Shown: positions 17,899 to 30,379, counted from the stretch's first letter. The stretch: 64,000 nt of DNA from Shouchella clausii (GCF_001598215.1 NZ_BCXJ01000002.1:496001-560000), one strand, 5' to 3'. The notes: generated from the sequence alone by a model not told the origin. Made by a program: numbers and translations.

Positions 17899-20529
17899 TT
17901 AGGAAATTGATTTCACGTATTCATGTACATAAGCAAGGGCTTCGTCCAACTTGGCAGGATCTTTTCCACCAGCTTGCGCCATATCAGGACGTCCGCCGCC
18001 CCCCCCGCCTGTACGAGCGGCAACTTCTTTAATCAATTTGCCGGCATGGAAGCCTTCCGCAATAGCCGGCTTTGTAACGCCAGCGACAAAGGCAAGCTTG
18101 TTGCCTGTTTTTGCTCCAAGTACAATCACTGCTTTTTCGTGTGCTTGTTTAAGCGTGTCCACCATAGAACGGAGTGCTTCCGTATCTTTTGCATCGACTT
18201 GTGCGGCGATAACGGCAACACCGCCAATTTCCTTAACTTGGTCATTTAAATGTCCAGCTTCAGCTTGTCCAAGCTTAGCGGTTAACGATTCGTTCTCCCG
18301 TTGGGCTTTCCGCAAATCTTCTTGCAAGCTTTCAATTCGCTGCGGCACATCAGATAACCGCTTTGCTTTTAAACGTTCAGCCGCATTTTTTAAAATCGCT
18401 GTTTGCTCTGACAAAAACGCATAGGCGCCTTTTGACGTAACGGCTTCAATACGGCGTACACCCGCGCCAATACCCGATTCGCTCGTAATTTTAAACAATC
18501 CGATTTCAGCTGTGTTGCGCACATGGCAACCACCACACAGTTCAAGGCTGTAATTGCCAACTCGGACAACTCGGACTTCGCTGCCGTATTTTTCACCAAA
18601 CAAGGCCATTGCGCCCGCCGCTTTCGCTTCCTCTAAACGTTGAATCGAAATGTCAACTGGCAACGCTTGCCACACTTTTTTGTTAACAATTTCTTCAATT
18701 TGTTGGAGCTCATTTGGCGTCACTTGCCCAAAATGGGAAAAGTCAAAGCGCAACCGTTCACTCGACACAAGCGAACCTGCTTGATTGACATGTTCACCTA
18801 AAACGTCTTTCAACGCTTGGTGGAGCAAATGGGTAGCTGTATGATTTTTAACAATATCGAGTCGTTCCCTTACTTCTATACGGGCGCTTGCTCGTTGGCC
18901 AGCTGAGATTTCGCCATTTGTCACTTCAGCCGTGTGCAGATGTTGGCCATTTGGCGCTTTTTTCACATCTTTAACTACAGCTTGTCCCGTGTCGGTTACA
19001 ATCATCCCTCTATCTGCCACTTGCCCGCCGCTTTCAGCATAAAAAGGTGTTTGATCAAGAAAGAATTGGATGACATCCCCTTGAAAGGCTTGTTCGACTT
19101 TCTCTTTGCCGCGGACGAGCGTCGTAAGGACCGCGTCTGTCTCCGTATGCTCATAGCCAACAAATACACTTGGCGTTTTCACTTCACCAAAGACATCTTC
19201 CTGGACGGACATTGATGCGCTTTCCTGGCGAGCCGCACGTGCTCTCTGCCGCTGTTGTTCCATTTCCCGTTCAAAGCCAGCACGGTCAACTGTCAACCCT
19301 TCATCATGGACGTACTCTTCCGTTAAATCAATTGGAAAGCCATATGTGTCATAAAGGCGAAACGCATCCTCACCTGCAATTGTTTCATTGTTGTTAGTCT
19401 TTGCTTTTTCGATGACATCGCTTAAAATCGCAAGTCCCTCGTTCAATGTTTCATGGAAACGCTCTTCTTCGGTGCGAATAACCCGTGCAATAAAGTCTTG
19501 CTTGTCTGCAACCTCAGGATAGAAGTCTTTCATGATTGCACCCACAACTGGCACAAGCTCATACATGAACGGGCGGTCAATGCCAATTGACTTCGCAAAG
19601 CGAACAGCGCGGCGCAACAAGCGGCGCAACACATAACCGCGACCTTCATTAGACGGCAACGCCCCGTCGCCAACTGCAAAAGCAACGGTTCGAATATGGT
19701 CGGCAATCACTTTAAAAGCAGTGTCTGCTTCCTTGTATGTTTTACTGGCCAGTGCTTCCGTCGCCTCAATAATTGGCATAAACAAATCTGTCTCAAAGTT
19801 AGTCGGCGTTCCTTGGATCACAGACACCATTCGCTCTAAGCCCATGCCTGTATCAATGTTTTTCTTTGGCAATGGCGTGTATGTGCCATCTGCGTTATGG
19901 TTGAACTGGGAAAAAACCAAATTCCAAATCTCAAGGTAGCGTTCATTTTCACCACCTGGATACAATTCTGGGTCATTCGGGTCATCGCCATACTCTGGCC
20001 CACGGTCGTAGAAAATTTCTGAGTTTGGACCACTTGGGCCCTCGCCAATGTCCCAAAAGTTCCCTTCTAAACGGATGATCCGTTCTTCCGGAAGACCAAT
20101 ATGTTGATGCCAATAGTGGTAAGCCTCTTCATCTTCAGGATGAACGGTAACAGAAAGACGTTCTTGTGGAAACCCGATCCATTTTTTATCGGTTAAAAAT
20201 TCCCATGCCCATTCAATCGCTTGCTCTTTAAAATAATCGCCGATTGAAAAATTGCCAAGCATTTCAAAAAATGTATGGTGTCGCGCCGTTTTTCCAACGT
20301 TCTCAATGTCGTTCGTGCGAATCGACTTTTGCGCGTTGACAATACGCGGGTTTTCGGGAATCACCCGTCCGTCAAAATACTTTTTTAATGTGGCAACACC
20401 ACTGTTAATCCATAGCAATGACGGATCTTCAAAAGGCACAAGCGAAGCACTCGGCTCTACAGAATGGCCTTTCTCCTTAAAAAAGTCAATGAACATTTGG
20501 CGAACACTTGCCGAACTTAACCGTTGCAA
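17899..20529 (-). CDS. alaS: Alanyl-tRNA synthetase
   Basis: Charges tRNA-Ala. The 876 residues contain the class II catalytic core at the N-terminus ([13 protein letters not shown] ... FFEMLGNFS), the editing domain with zinc ligands HTATHLLH and CGGCH, and the glycine-rich C-terminal domain ([17 protein letters not shown]). The start is TTG 20529, with AAGGAGTGA upstream; [13 protein letters not shown] matches the family N-terminus. Expression should be controlled by the T-box leader upstream. Confidence 0.96.
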   Translation of the reverse strand: MQRLSSASVRQMFIDFFKEKGHSVEPSASLVPFEDPSLLWINSGVATLKKYFDGRVIPENPRIVNAQKSIRTNDIENVGKTARHHTFFEMLGNFSIGDYFKEQAIEWAWEFLTDKKWIGFPQERLSVTVHPEDEEAYHYWHQHIGLPEERIIRLEGNFWDIGEGPSGPNSEIFYDRGPEYGDDPNDPELYPGGENERYLEIWNLVFSQFNHNADGTYTPLPKKNIDTGMGLERMVSVIQGTPTNFETDLFMPIIEATEALASKTYKEADTAFKVIADHIRTVAFAVGDGALPSNEGRGYVLRRLLRRAVRFAKSIGIDRPFMYELVPVVGAIMKDFYPEVADKQDFIARVIRTEEERFHETLNEGLAILSDVIEKAKTNNNETIAGEDAFRLYDTYGFPIDLTEEYVHDEGLTVDRAGFEREMEQQRQRARAARQESASMSVQEDVFGEVKTPSVFVGYEHTETDAVLTTLVRGKEKVEQAFQGDVIQFFLDQTPFYAESGGQVADRGMIVTDTGQAVVKDVKKAPNGQHLHTAEVTNGEISAGQRASARIEVRERLDIVKNHTATHLLHQALKDVLGEHVNQAGSLVSSERLRFDFSHFGQVTPNELQQIEEIVNKKVWQALPVDISIQRLEEAKAAGAMALFGEKYGSEVRVVRVGNYSLELCGGCHVRNTAEIGLFKITSESGIGAGVRRIEAVTSKGAYAFLSEQTAILKNAAERLKAKRLSDVPQRIESLQEDLRKAQRENESLTAKLGQAEAGHLNDQVKEIGGVAVIAAQVDAKDTEALRSMVDTLKQAHEKAVIVLGAKTGNKLAFVAGVTKPAIAEGFHAGKLIKEVAARTGGGGGGRPDMAQAGGKDPAKLDEALAYVHEYVKSIS

Positions 20530-20562
20530 TATGAATCACTCCTTATGTATTTATCAGCACAT

Positions 20563-20816
20563 AAAAAAACTCCTCCCTAGAAAGAAGGGACGAGATGTCT
20601 GTTCACGCGGTACCACCCTCATTATGGCGCAATCCAGCACCACCACTTTCATACCTTTAACGCAGGAAAATACGGTGGGTTTTGCCCACAGCTCCAGAAT
20701 AGCGTTCCGCATCTCTTCGCCAGCGCTTTTTTCAGCCAAGAAAGCGCTTCTCTTTAGACGGGCTGACACGTACTCGTTCTATCAACGCAATAACCGTTTT
20801 CCGGTATATCTTTTTC
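20563..20816 (-). promoter_or_regulatory. T-box leader of alaS
   Basis: Read leftward, the conserved T-box GGGTGGTACCGCG (near 20606-20618) precedes an intrinsic terminator (20563-20594, stem CTCGTCCCT/AGGGAGGAG, then seven T). Uncharged tRNA-Ala would stabilise the alternative antiterminator. A GCT alanine codon at 20701-20703 sits where a specifier is expected, but I did not fold Stem I, so that assignment is tentative. Confidence 0.92.
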
Positions 20817-20822
20817 AGCACG

Positions 20823-20851
20823 ATTATAGCGTTCAAGGATACAAATGTCAA
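20823..20851 (-). promoter_or_regulatory. Perfect-consensus sigma-A promoter of alaS
   Basis: On the minus strand TTGACA (20851-20846) and TATAAT (20828-20823) are 17 bases apart, an exact consensus match. The -35 hexamer overlaps the stop codon of the upstream gene. Confidence 0.88.
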
Positions 20852-21924
20852 TCGTGCTGGATATCGCCTTTAATGGACTGACGAATATGGACGACCGTCA
20901 CCTTTAAAATCGCAGCAACGGGTACCGCAATGAGCAAACCAACAATGCCACCAGCTTCCACGCCAATTAACAGTGCAATAATGATGATCATTGGATGCAA
21001 ATGGACCGTCCGGCCGACAATAACCGGCGATAGTAGATTCCCTTCAATTTGCTGAATAATGACTAAAGCAATCACTGTATAAAGACCGAGTGTCGTTGAT
21101 TCAAGAAGAGCAGCACCGACTGCTGGAATGGCGCCAATTATCGCTCCGAAATAAGGGATAAAATCGGTCGCACCTACAAAAAAACCGAGGACAATCGGAT
21201 AAGGAACGCCAAGAATCCACAGAGCAACAGTCGAAAGCACGCCAACACAAAAAGCGACCAGCAATTGACCACGAACATAGGAACCAAATGTCCGATCAAC
21301 ATCGTTTGCATAGGCTGTCAACCCTTTTCGCCATTTTCTTGGCGTTAAGTAAAAAGCAACTCGTTTAAGGAGCTCATAGTCTTTTAAAAGGTAAAACACT
21401 AAAAAAGGGACGACAATCCACGTCATAAAGGACTGTAACACCCGGATAATCACTTGTTCAATCTGGTCAAGCCCCGCTTTTGCAAATGTTTCGATTTTCA
21501 TGCTCCATTCGCCGACCTGGTCGTCGAGTGGATTTGGTAGGTTTTCCGCAGTACGTTTAAAGTTCAACAGTGACCTTTTCACTTCAGCCAATTGCCCTGG
21601 CAGCACATCCATGGCTTCTTTTGCCTGTGTTGCAAGCGCCGGCAAACCCCAAAAAAGCATAGCGGCGATCGTAAGAATAAATGCTAAAAACAACATAAAC
21701 GTTGCAAGTGGCCGTGGCAATCCTAGGCGAACAAGACACTCAACAATGGGATGAAGCAAATAGGCCAATACGAAAGCAACACAAAGCGGTCCAAGCAACG
21801 TCGCTAAAATGTCCCACACTGGCCGCAAAAATAACACCACTTGGCCTACCAGCAACAACAATAGCACGATCAGCAAGTATTTCGTCCATTTTAACACGTC
21901 CGTTTGCAGCCGTTCTCGCTTCAT
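20848..21924 (-). CDS. yrrI: AI-2E/PerM family membrane protein (YrrI-like)
   Basis: A 358-residue polytopic protein of the AI-2E exporter/PerM family, with about eight membrane helices. N-terminal paired helices (LLIVLLLLLVGQVVLF, LLGPLCVAFVLAYLL) are followed by a long soluble segment, then the conserved glycine/proline region LGFFVGATDFIPYFGAIIGAIPA. Proposed substrates vary between members, and none can be assigned here. Its stop codon overlaps the alaS -35 box. Confidence 0.85.
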   Translation of the reverse strand: MKRERLQTDVLKWTKYLLIVLLLLLVGQVVLFLRPVWDILATLLGPLCVAFVLAYLLHPIVECLVRLGLPRPLATFMLFLAFILTIAAMLFWGLPALATQAKEAMDVLPGQLAEVKRSLLNFKRTAENLPNPLDDQVGEWSMKIETFAKAGLDQIEQVIIRVLQSFMTWIVVPFLVFYLLKDYELLKRVAFYLTPRKWRKGLTAYANDVDRTFGSYVRGQLLVAFCVGVLSTVALWILGVPYPIVLGFFVGATDFIPYFGAIIGAIPAVGAALLESTTLGLYTVIALVIIQQIEGNLLSPVIVGRTVHLHPMIIIIALLIGVEAGGIVGLLIAVPVAAILKVTVVHIRQSIKGDIQHD

Positions 21925-21983
21925 GACTCCAACTCCTTTTGCCTCTCCTCACTAGCTTGCGCAAAATAGTGGCTTCATAATCA

Positions 21984-22012
21984 AAAAAAGCGGCCGCAAC
22001 GGGCCGCTTTTT
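21984..22012 (-). terminator. Terminator after yrzQ
   Basis: AAAAAGCGGCC and GGCCGCTTTTT form a GC-rich stem with T runs on both strands. It separates the upstream yrrB/recD2-to-yrzQ group from the perM-like gene. Confidence 0.8.
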
Positions 22013-22017
22013 CCTGT

Positions 22018-22197
22018 CTAGGCAAACATGCGTTTGAATCTCTTCCTCGCTTTTTTCCAAGTACGGGCATTCATCAGGTTAGCTTGCATCACTGGCTCTA
22101 TAAATTGCCGGATTCTCCGCTTTGTTTTCCGGTCATTTAATGAATACCATGCAGCGCCAACGCCGATGGCCATCAGTGGAGCGATTGACTTCCGCAA
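22018..22197 (-). CDS. Small basic protein, YrzQ/DUF3918-like
   Basis: A 59-residue protein with a short N-terminal hydrophobic stretch (SIAPLMAIGVGAAWYSL) followed by an Arg/Lys-rich tail. It resembles YrzQ-type proteins found in this neighbourhood in Bacillus. I set the start at TTG 22197, seven bases after GGAGGTGA; an in-frame GTG at 22206 overlaps that site. The function is unknown. Confidence 0.6.
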   Translation of the reverse strand: MRKSIAPLMAIGVGAAWYSLNDRKTKRRIRQFIEPVMQANLMNARTWKKARKRFKRMFA

Positions 22198-22217
22198 AAG
22201 GCTCACCTCCGCTTAGC

Positions 22218-22406
22218 TTACATGTTTAGACGACGTTCCTCCGTTTCAAACAAATCGTCAAGTGAGCTGAGCGAACCGTCCTCCTCTACTTGGTGAAGGA
22301 GCAACGTGTCTTTCACTAAACTCATCTCGATGAAACAATTCCAACAATAGTATTGGTTTGTGCCAATCTTTCCGATGTCTTTTCGGTGGCAGTTAGGGCA
22401 ACGCAT
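22218..22406 (-). CDS. Small zinc-ribbon protein
   Basis: A 62-residue protein with two CxxC knuckles, CPNC near residues 3-6 and CWNC near residues 21-24, followed by an acidic helix. The spacing indicates a zinc ribbon. AAAGGAGG precedes the ATG. It lies between yrrD and the yrzQ-like gene. No catalytic motif is visible; binding to nucleic acid or protein is only a guess. Confidence 0.7.
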   Translation of the reverse strand: MRCPNCHRKDIGKIGTNQYYCWNCFIEMSLVKDTLLLHQVEEDGSLSSLDDLFETEERRLNM

Positions 22407-22418
22407 AGAGGGCCTCCT

Positions 22419-22889
22419 TTACAGAGACAGTATGGCCCGTTCCTTACTGATCACTAAACGTTGGCCTTTCACAACTTTGCGGCCTTCCTTTATATCAGAG
22501 AGCCAGCCATCTGTCACTTCATACCCTATGATCGTGCCCAATTCGACGTTAAAATATACATCTTCTACCAATCCGAGCGTTTCCCCTTCCTCGGAAAGAA
22601 GCGGCTTTCCTTTGAAACGGCGTCGACCTGTGTGAATCGGGTGAAGCATTTTTTGCTCGCGGTTAACCGGCTTTAAAGCCTGTTCACCGGCGATCATAAC
22701 TGCTTCCTGACCAGCGTGAGCAATTTCACCAATCGGCAAAAAAGCATGATGAGCAAACAAATGTGTTCGTTTCACCGTTAAGCCAACGACTTCTTTGCCA
22801 TCAAACAGAGCATCCACGACCCGGCCATGTTCAATGCCAGTTGCATTGCTGATAACAGGAAGCCCTATAAGCGCTTGAACTGTTCGCAA
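22419..22889 (-). CDS. yrrD: PRC-barrel domain protein YrrD
   Basis: A 156-residue protein with two PRC-barrel-like units: LIGLPVISNATGIEHGRVVDALFD near the N-terminus and PLLSEEGETLGLVEDVYFN near residue 95. PRC barrels occur in RNA-processing and photosynthetic assembly proteins; YrrD itself has no established role. The start is TTG 22889, with AAGGCGGTG upstream. It follows recD2, as in B. subtilis. Confidence 0.8.
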   Translation of the reverse strand: MRTVQALIGLPVISNATGIEHGRVVDALFDGKEVVGLTVKRTHLFAHHAFLPIGEIAHAGQEAVMIAGEQALKPVNREQKMLHPIHTGRRRFKGKPLLSEEGETLGLVEDVYFNVELGTIIGYEVTDGWLSDIKEGRKVVKGQRLVISKERAILSL

Positions 22890-22939
22890 AGAAACACCGC
22901 CTTTCCGAACAGTCTTAAGTTATGCATATGTAGCTTCCT

Positions 22940-25225
22940 CTATCCCCGGTGAACGTTACCAGTACGTGAAAGCAATTGTTGAAGGCGCTCCTTTAATTTG
23001 GAATGACGGTGCTCGTCCGCATGTTTAATTGCCTGTTCCATCGTTTTCCGATCGCCACATAAGAGCAAATACTGCTTGGCCCGGGTAATGCCTGTATAAA
23101 GCAAGTTACGCCTTAACATACGCATGTAGCTCGACACGACTGGCATCACGACAATTGGAAATTCGCTCCCTTGTGCTTTATGGATGGAACAGCAATAGGC
23201 ATGGGTTAGCTGTGAAAAGTCTTTTTTCTCATATGTGACTTCCAGGCCGTCAAAGGAAACAACAAGCTGGTCTTTTTTTTCCGTCGTCTCTTTAGCGTAA
23301 AAAACAGCAACAATTTCTCCTCTATCACCGTTGTATACGCCTTCCTCCGGATTGTTGACTAGCTGGAGCACCATATCGCCCTTGCGAAAAACAACATCCC
23401 CAAATGGCAGCTCTCTACGGCCTTCTTTTGTAGGATTAAATAAGGACTGAAGCATCGTGTTTAATTCATTGATCCCTGCCTGCCCTCGGTACATGGGCGC
23501 CAGTACTTGGATCTCTTTAGCACTATAGCCTTTCTTCATGGCGCTTTCACAAATTTGCCAAACCGCTTGTTGCACTTGGTTCGGTTGGCAAGGAAAAAAG
23601 ACGCGGTCTGCCTTTTTTGTTAAAAAATCACTTGGAAGCACGCCATCCTTCATGGAATGGGCAAGCTCAATGATGGAAGAGCCTTCAGCTTGCCTGTAAA
23701 TGTCCTTTAATTGGATCGTTGGAATAACGTCTGCTTCTAAGAGGTCTTTTAATACTTGGCCAGGCCCTACAGAAGGCAACTGGTTTTCATCACCTACTAG
23801 CACGACTTGCATGCCTTTGGGAATCGCTTTAAATAACTGGTTTGCAACCCAAGCATCGACCATCGACATCTCATCGACAATTAACAGTTCCCCTTCAAGC
23901 TGTTCATGGTCGCCTTTTTCAAAGCCGGTTGCACTGCCTTTCCAGCCGAGCAAGCTGTGTATCGTGCTTGCAGGCAGTTCCGTTGCTTCAGCCATCCGTT
24001 TGCTGGCTCGACCAGTGGGCGCTGTCAACTTAAGGGGGAAAGATTTGGTTTTGTAAGCAGCCACTTCAAGAGAAAGCCCATGAAGCACAGCATAGGCTTC
24101 AACAATTCCTTTAATGACCGTAGTCTTTCCTGTTCCTGGCCCGCCTGTCAGCAACAACAGCGGAGAACGAAGAGCGGTGGCGATCGCTTCTTTTTGCGTG
24201 TTTGAATAGGTAACAGCATGTGTTTCTTCAATTTGCCCAAGTGTTTTTTCGATTTCTGCTTCCGTAAATTCTTGTGCCAGTTCTTGGCTTAAAATCCGGC
24301 GGACGTTGGTCGCAATGCCTTTTTCTGCATAATACAATGACTTTAAGTAGACGCGATCTTCTTCACGAACGAGCATGCCCTCCTCATTCATTTCGATGAG
24401 GATGGAGTCAAGCTCGGAAGCTTCAATTTGTACGTTGGGGCTCGATAATAATGCAGCCCCTTCTGTAATGAGCGCTTCTTGCTGCAAGTATAAATGTCCT
24501 TGTTGCATACAACATTCCCGGAGCAAATAAAGGAGCCCCGCCCGCAAACGCTCTGGATGGTTCCCAGTTAAGCCAATCGCTGCCCCTAATTGGTCTGCAC
24601 GGCGAAAGCCGACTCCTTCCACATCCTGAATGAGCAAATAAGGATTGGTGCGGATCACATCAAGTGCTTGCAATTTGTAAGTTCGGTACACACTCATTGA
24701 CAACTCTGTGCCAAACCCGTATTGGGACAGCTGTATAATGACTTGCTCCGCGCCTTGTTGCTCTAGAAGTTGGTTATAGAGCATCGTCGCTGTATCTTCT
24801 TTTAGCTTCGGAATGTTGTTTAATACACTCCGGTCTTCAATAATGGCTGAAATGGCCCTTTCACCGAGGACGTCGACAATTGCTTCCGCTGTCTTTTTGC
24901 CGACGCCAGGGAAACGGTCGCTTGACAAAAACCGAACAATTCCGCTTTTTGTCTGGGGCAAATCACGCCTAAACGTTTCCACCTTATATTGGAGTCCAAA
25001 GCGTGGATGTTCAGCGACTTGTCCGAAAAATAAATAGGTCTCCTCTACTTCCAGTTCAGGCAAGTGGCCGACAACCGTTATTTTTCGCCCTTCAATTTGT
25101 TCATTGGTCTTTTCAATCCGCGTCGTCGCCACGGTATAGTCGTTTTCTTCATTGCGAAACAACACATGAACGACTTTTCCTTTAACAAACCCTTTCTCCA
25201 ACGTTTTTTCTCCAACATTATCCAT
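22940..25225 (-). CDS. recD2: RecD2-type 5'-3' DNA helicase
   Basis: An SF1B helicase of 761 residues involved in repair and fork maintenance. The N-terminal OB-like and helix-hairpin-helix region (FPGVGKKTAEAIVD, VEGVGFRRADQLG) is followed by Walker A GGPGTGKTT, TAPTGRASKRM, the DExx-like LLIVDEMSMVD and the C-terminal YCCSIHKAQGSEFP and YTGITRAK motifs. I set the start at ATG 25225, with AAAGGGTGA upstream; the longer open frame overlaps yrrB and is not family-like. Confidence 0.92.
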   Translation of the reverse strand: MDNVGEKTLEKGFVKGKVVHVLFRNEENDYTVATTRIEKTNEQIEGRKITVVGHLPELEVEETYLFFGQVAEHPRFGLQYKVETFRRDLPQTKSGIVRFLSSDRFPGVGKKTAEAIVDVLGERAISAIIEDRSVLNNIPKLKEDTATMLYNQLLEQQGAEQVIIQLSQYGFGTELSMSVYRTYKLQALDVIRTNPYLLIQDVEGVGFRRADQLGAAIGLTGNHPERLRAGLLYLLRECCMQQGHLYLQQEALITEGAALLSSPNVQIEASELDSILIEMNEEGMLVREEDRVYLKSLYYAEKGIATNVRRILSQELAQEFTEAEIEKTLGQIEETHAVTYSNTQKEAIATALRSPLLLLTGGPGTGKTTVIKGIVEAYAVLHGLSLEVAAYKTKSFPLKLTAPTGRASKRMAEATELPASTIHSLLGWKGSATGFEKGDHEQLEGELLIVDEMSMVDAWVANQLFKAIPKGMQVVLVGDENQLPSVGPGQVLKDLLEADVIPTIQLKDIYRQAEGSSIIELAHSMKDGVLPSDFLTKKADRVFFPCQPNQVQQAVWQICESAMKKGYSAKEIQVLAPMYRGQAGINELNTMLQSLFNPTKEGRRELPFGDVVFRKGDMVLQLVNNPEEGVYNGDRGEIVAVFYAKETTEKKDQLVVSFDGLEVTYEKKDFSQLTHAYCCSIHKAQGSEFPIVVMPVVSSYMRMLRRNLLYTGITRAKQYLLLCGDRKTMEQAIKHADEHRHSKLKERLQQLLSRTGNVHRG

Positions 25226-25229
25226 AGCT

Positions 25230-25889
25230 TCACCCTTTTTCAAGTGTCGCTTCAATAAGCCTTTTGCCGTTGCCAGCAAGAAGATGGTCCGGTTGGTGGG
25301 CAAGAGCTTGGTTAAATGATGCAAGGGCGGCTTCAGCTTCATCAAATGCTGCCTGGACAACCCCTAAATTGTAATAAGCATCGGCATGACTAGGATCAAG
25401 GGCAATGGTTTTTTCAAACAAAGGACGCGCTTCATCCAGCAGATCAAGCTGGGCTAAGCACAGCCCATATTGAAAAACAATTTCGCTGTCTTCACCACTT
25501 AATTCATAAGCTCTGCTTAAGTTAGCCTGTGCATGAGCCAGCTTCCCTTCGCTGTAATAGCTCATGCCCAGCATGTAAAACAAGTCTGCCTCATTCATGC
25601 CATGCGCAAGCGCTTCAGTAAACGCTTTAATCGCTTGTTGATGGTTTTCCTGCTGATAATGGACACAGCCTATCCCGTAATAGGCAACAGTCGCATCGTG
25701 GTCGAGCTCCAATGCTCGCTCATAAAAAACGATCGCACGCTCAAAATCTTTGAGTGCTGCCAGCAAGTTCCCCATGTTGATAAAGCCTGTCGGTTCTTTT
25801 GGATTTTCCTCAATGTAGGCAGCAAACTGTTTTGCCGCTTCTTCATAGTTCCCTTTTCGCATGAGCTCAATTCCCGCTTGATTATCCAT
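25230..25889 (-). CDS. yrrB: TPR-repeat protein YrrB
   Basis: A 219-residue protein made of about six tetratricopeptide repeats, for example GFINMGNLLAALKDFERAI and AYYGIGCVHYQQENHQQAI. TPR units are protein-binding scaffolds. B. subtilis YrrB lies in the same place, between mnmA and recD2, and its partner is not certain. GGAGGGGG precedes the ATG. It ends four bases before the recD2 start. Confidence 0.85.
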   Translation of the reverse strand: MDNQAGIELMRKGNYEEAAKQFAAYIEENPKEPTGFINMGNLLAALKDFERAIVFYERALELDHDATVAYYGIGCVHYQQENHQQAIKAFTEALAHGMNEADLFYMLGMSYYSEGKLAHAQANLSRAYELSGEDSEIVFQYGLCLAQLDLLDEARPLFEKTIALDPSHADAYYNLGVVQAAFDEAEAALASFNQALAHQPDHLLAGNGKRLIEATLEKG

Positions 25890-25928
25890 CGTTTTTCCCC
25901 CTCCGAAAGCTAAAAAGGAAAACGCGGT

Positions 25929-28213
<2,285 letters not shown>

Positions 28214-28246
28214 GAGTGGCACCTTCCGTCCCATTGCTCCATTGTA

Positions 28247-28666
28247 TTAAATATAAAACATATAGTACTCTTGTTCTCCATCTTCCTTAAAATTGGCTAA
28301 GTCGGCAAGAGTGGTTTTATCGAGCACATCCTTGACTGCGTCCCGTATTTTTATCCATAAATCGCGCTTGGCAGGCTCCTCGTCTTCAAGCACTTCCACC
28401 GGACTAATCGGTCCTTCCAAAACACGAATAATATCGCCTGCTGTAATATCCTCAGCATCTTTGGCCAGCATATAGCCACCATATGCTCCGCGAACGCTTT
28501 TAACGAGCATCGCATTGCGGAGCGGCGCAATCAATTGCTCCAAATAATGCTCTGATAGTTTATATTCCTTGGCAATAGATTTCAAGGAAACAGGCCCTTC
28601 CCCTGATTTCTTAGCGAGTGCCATCATAATCGTCAATCCATAACGTCCCTTTGTCGAAATTTTCAC
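28247..28666 (-). CDS. cymR: Rrf2-family cysteine metabolism repressor CymR
   Basis: A 139-residue winged-helix regulator. In B. subtilis CymR works with CysK to repress sulfur-acquisition genes. The N-terminus MKISTKGRYGLTIM and recognition region SEHYLEQLIAPLRNA ... SVRGAYGGY are diagnostic. The protein has no cysteine, so it cannot hold an iron-sulfur cluster as IscR/NsrR do. I chose GTG 28666, with GAGGG six bases upstream; the longer frame adds a non-family N-terminus. Confidence 0.9.
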   Translation of the reverse strand: MKISTKGRYGLTIMMALAKKSGEGPVSLKSIAKEYKLSEHYLEQLIAPLRNAMLVKSVRGAYGGYMLAKDAEDITAGDIIRVLEGPISPVEVLEDEEPAKRDLWIKIRDAVKDVLDKTTLADLANFKEDGEQEYYMFYI

Positions 28667-28956
28667 GTCAATCCCTCTTTCATCAAAATAAATGCTGTAG
28701 TATCTGGCAAATACTCCGTCTTTCACTTCATATATTTGACAAACCTATCTCGTTATCCACTTTTCCCTCTCGAATGTTGCCTATTGCTACTTGGCAAGCG
28801 ATAAATTTTCCTTTATACCCTTGACATTATAGCATGTTTTCATACTGGATTGATAGAAGTTCGCAGAATCGAGAAGGCACGGGCATTTCGTTCATGGACA
28901 AGTTCTGCTTGTCTGAGCTACACTACGTAAGACGAGGAAAAAGAGGAGGGACACTC
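28667..28956. other. Divergent cymR/rarA intergenic region
   Basis: No gene recognised. TTGACA at about 28822 is a possible rightward -35 box but lacks a good -10 at standard spacing. GACAAG and CTTGTC form a small hairpin at 28897-28913 in the rarA leader. A frame running into rarA from 28834 has no binding site of its own. Confidence 0.35.
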
Positions 28957-30219
28957 ATGAAAAGACAACCGTTGGCCTATCGCATGCGCCCTACTTCTGT
29001 CGAAGAAGTGATTGGCCAGCATTCCTTGCTTGGCGAAGGCATGATGTTATCGAGAATGATTAAAGCGAACCAGCTTTCATCCATGGTGCTTTATGGTCCG
29101 CCAGGTACAGGAAAAACGTCCATTGCCAGAGCGATTGCAGGGTCAAGCGGCATGCACTTCCGCATGTTGAACGCAACTGTCCATCATAAAAAAGATATGG
29201 AGACGGCTGTCGAAGAAGCCAAAATGTACGGCTCGCTCCTTTTAATATTAGATGAAGTGCATCGACTTGATAAAGCAAAGCAAGACTTTTTGCTCCCCCA
29301 TTTAGAGAGCGGTCTATTGCTTTTAATCGGCGCCACCACTGCCAACCCTTACCATTCGATCAATCCAGCGATTCGTAGCCGCTGCCATATTTTTGAATTG
29401 GAACAGCTCGAACCTGATGATATCGAAGAAGCGCTGCGCCGTGCCCTCGCAGACGAAGAGAGAGGATTAGGCCATGAAAAAATCGATATCGCGCCTGAAG
29501 CACTCCGACATTTGGCATTAGCCTGCGGCGGCGATGTCCGCGCTGCCCTTAATGCGCTTGAGCTTGCTGTCCTTTCCACACCTAAACAGCCAGATGGCAC
29601 ACGCTCTGTCACACTCCGTTCCGCCGAACAGAGCATCCAGAAAAAAAGCATTCAACATGACAAAAATGGCGATGCCCATTATGATGTGCTGTCTGCTTTT
29701 CAAAAGTCCATCCGCGGAAGCGACGTGAACGCGAGTCTCCACTACTTGGCACGCTTGTTAGAAGCAGGCGACCTTATTAGCATCCATCGCCGTCTACTCG
29801 TTATCGCCTATGAAGACATTAGTCTTGCCAATCCCCAAGCGGGGCCTCGAACGCTCGCAGCCATTGAAGCATCAGAAAGGCTCGGACTGCCTGAAGCACG
29901 CATTCCTCTTGCCAACGCTGTGGTTGAACTTGCCCTTTCTCCAAAAAGCAACAGTGCCTATAAAGCACTTGATGCTGCAATTGACGCAGTGCGAAAAGGC
30001 GGCAGTGGCGAAATTCCTCGCCATTTAAAAGATGCTCATTATAAAGGAGCGCAACAATTAGGAAGAGGCAGCGACTATAAATACCCTCATGACTATGCAG
30101 ATGGCTGGGTCAAACAACAGTATTTGCCAGACAAAATTGCCCATCACCGTTATTATGAGCCAAAGCAAACAGGGAAATTCGAACAAGCGCTTAGCGAAAT
30201 GTATAAAAGACGAAGCTAA
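28957..30219 (+). CDS. rarA: Replication-associated recombination protein RarA (YrvN)
   Basis: A AAA+ ATPase of the RarA/MgsA/WRNIP1 family, 420 residues, acting at stalled forks. Walker A GPPGTGKTS, Walker B LLILDEVHRLDKAKQD, sensor region GATTANPYHSINPAIRSRC, and the C-terminal helical clamp-loader-like domain with ENPQ-type motif EDISLANPQAGPR are visible. The start ATG 28957 has GAGGAGGG upstream. Confidence 0.94.
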   Translation: MKRQPLAYRMRPTSVEEVIGQHSLLGEGMMLSRMIKANQLSSMVLYGPPGTGKTSIARAIAGSSGMHFRMLNATVHHKKDMETAVEEAKMYGSLLLILDEVHRLDKAKQDFLLPHLESGLLLLIGATTANPYHSINPAIRSRCHIFELEQLEPDDIEEALRRALADEERGLGHEKIDIAPEALRHLALACGGDVRAALNALELAVLSTPKQPDGTRSVTLRSAEQSIQKKSIQHDKNGDAHYDVLSAFQKSIRGSDVNASLHYLARLLEAGDLISIHRRLLVIAYEDISLANPQAGPRTLAAIEASERLGLPEARIPLANAVVELALSPKSNSAYKALDAAIDAVRKGGSGEIPRHLKDAHYKGAQQLGRGSDYKYPHDYADGWVKQQYLPDKIAHHRYYEPKQTGKFEQALSEMYKRRS

Positions 30220-30316
30220 ACATGCCGTATATCCTCTTGTTTTTCTGCCAACATGCATGGCCTCTTTGTTGACGTGATTGTCCATTCTCGCAAACAAGAT
30301 CTTTTTTAGCAGGCTA

Positions 30317-30346
30317 GTATAAAATGGCGAAACTCTGGCAAAAGTA
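30317..30346 (+). promoter_or_regulatory. Sigma-F-type forespore promoter before the rsfA-like gene
   Basis: GTATA (30317-30321) and GGCAAAAGTA (30337-30346) are 15 bases apart. They fit the sigma-F pattern GYATA then GGnnAnAnTA. B. subtilis rsfA is a sigma-F gene, which supports the assignment. Confidence 0.6.
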
Positions 30347-30379
30347 AAGCCATAAGCATTGCATGAAGGAGATGGACAA

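Noticed and set aside
20252-20881. Rightward 209-codon frame across the alaS start and T-box.
   Set aside because: It is the complement of a conserved synthetase N-terminus and an RNA leader, and has no binding site.
22940-25360. Longer recD2 frame starting at 25360.
   Set aside because: It overlaps yrrB extensively; the ATG at 25225 has a binding site and a family-like N-terminus.
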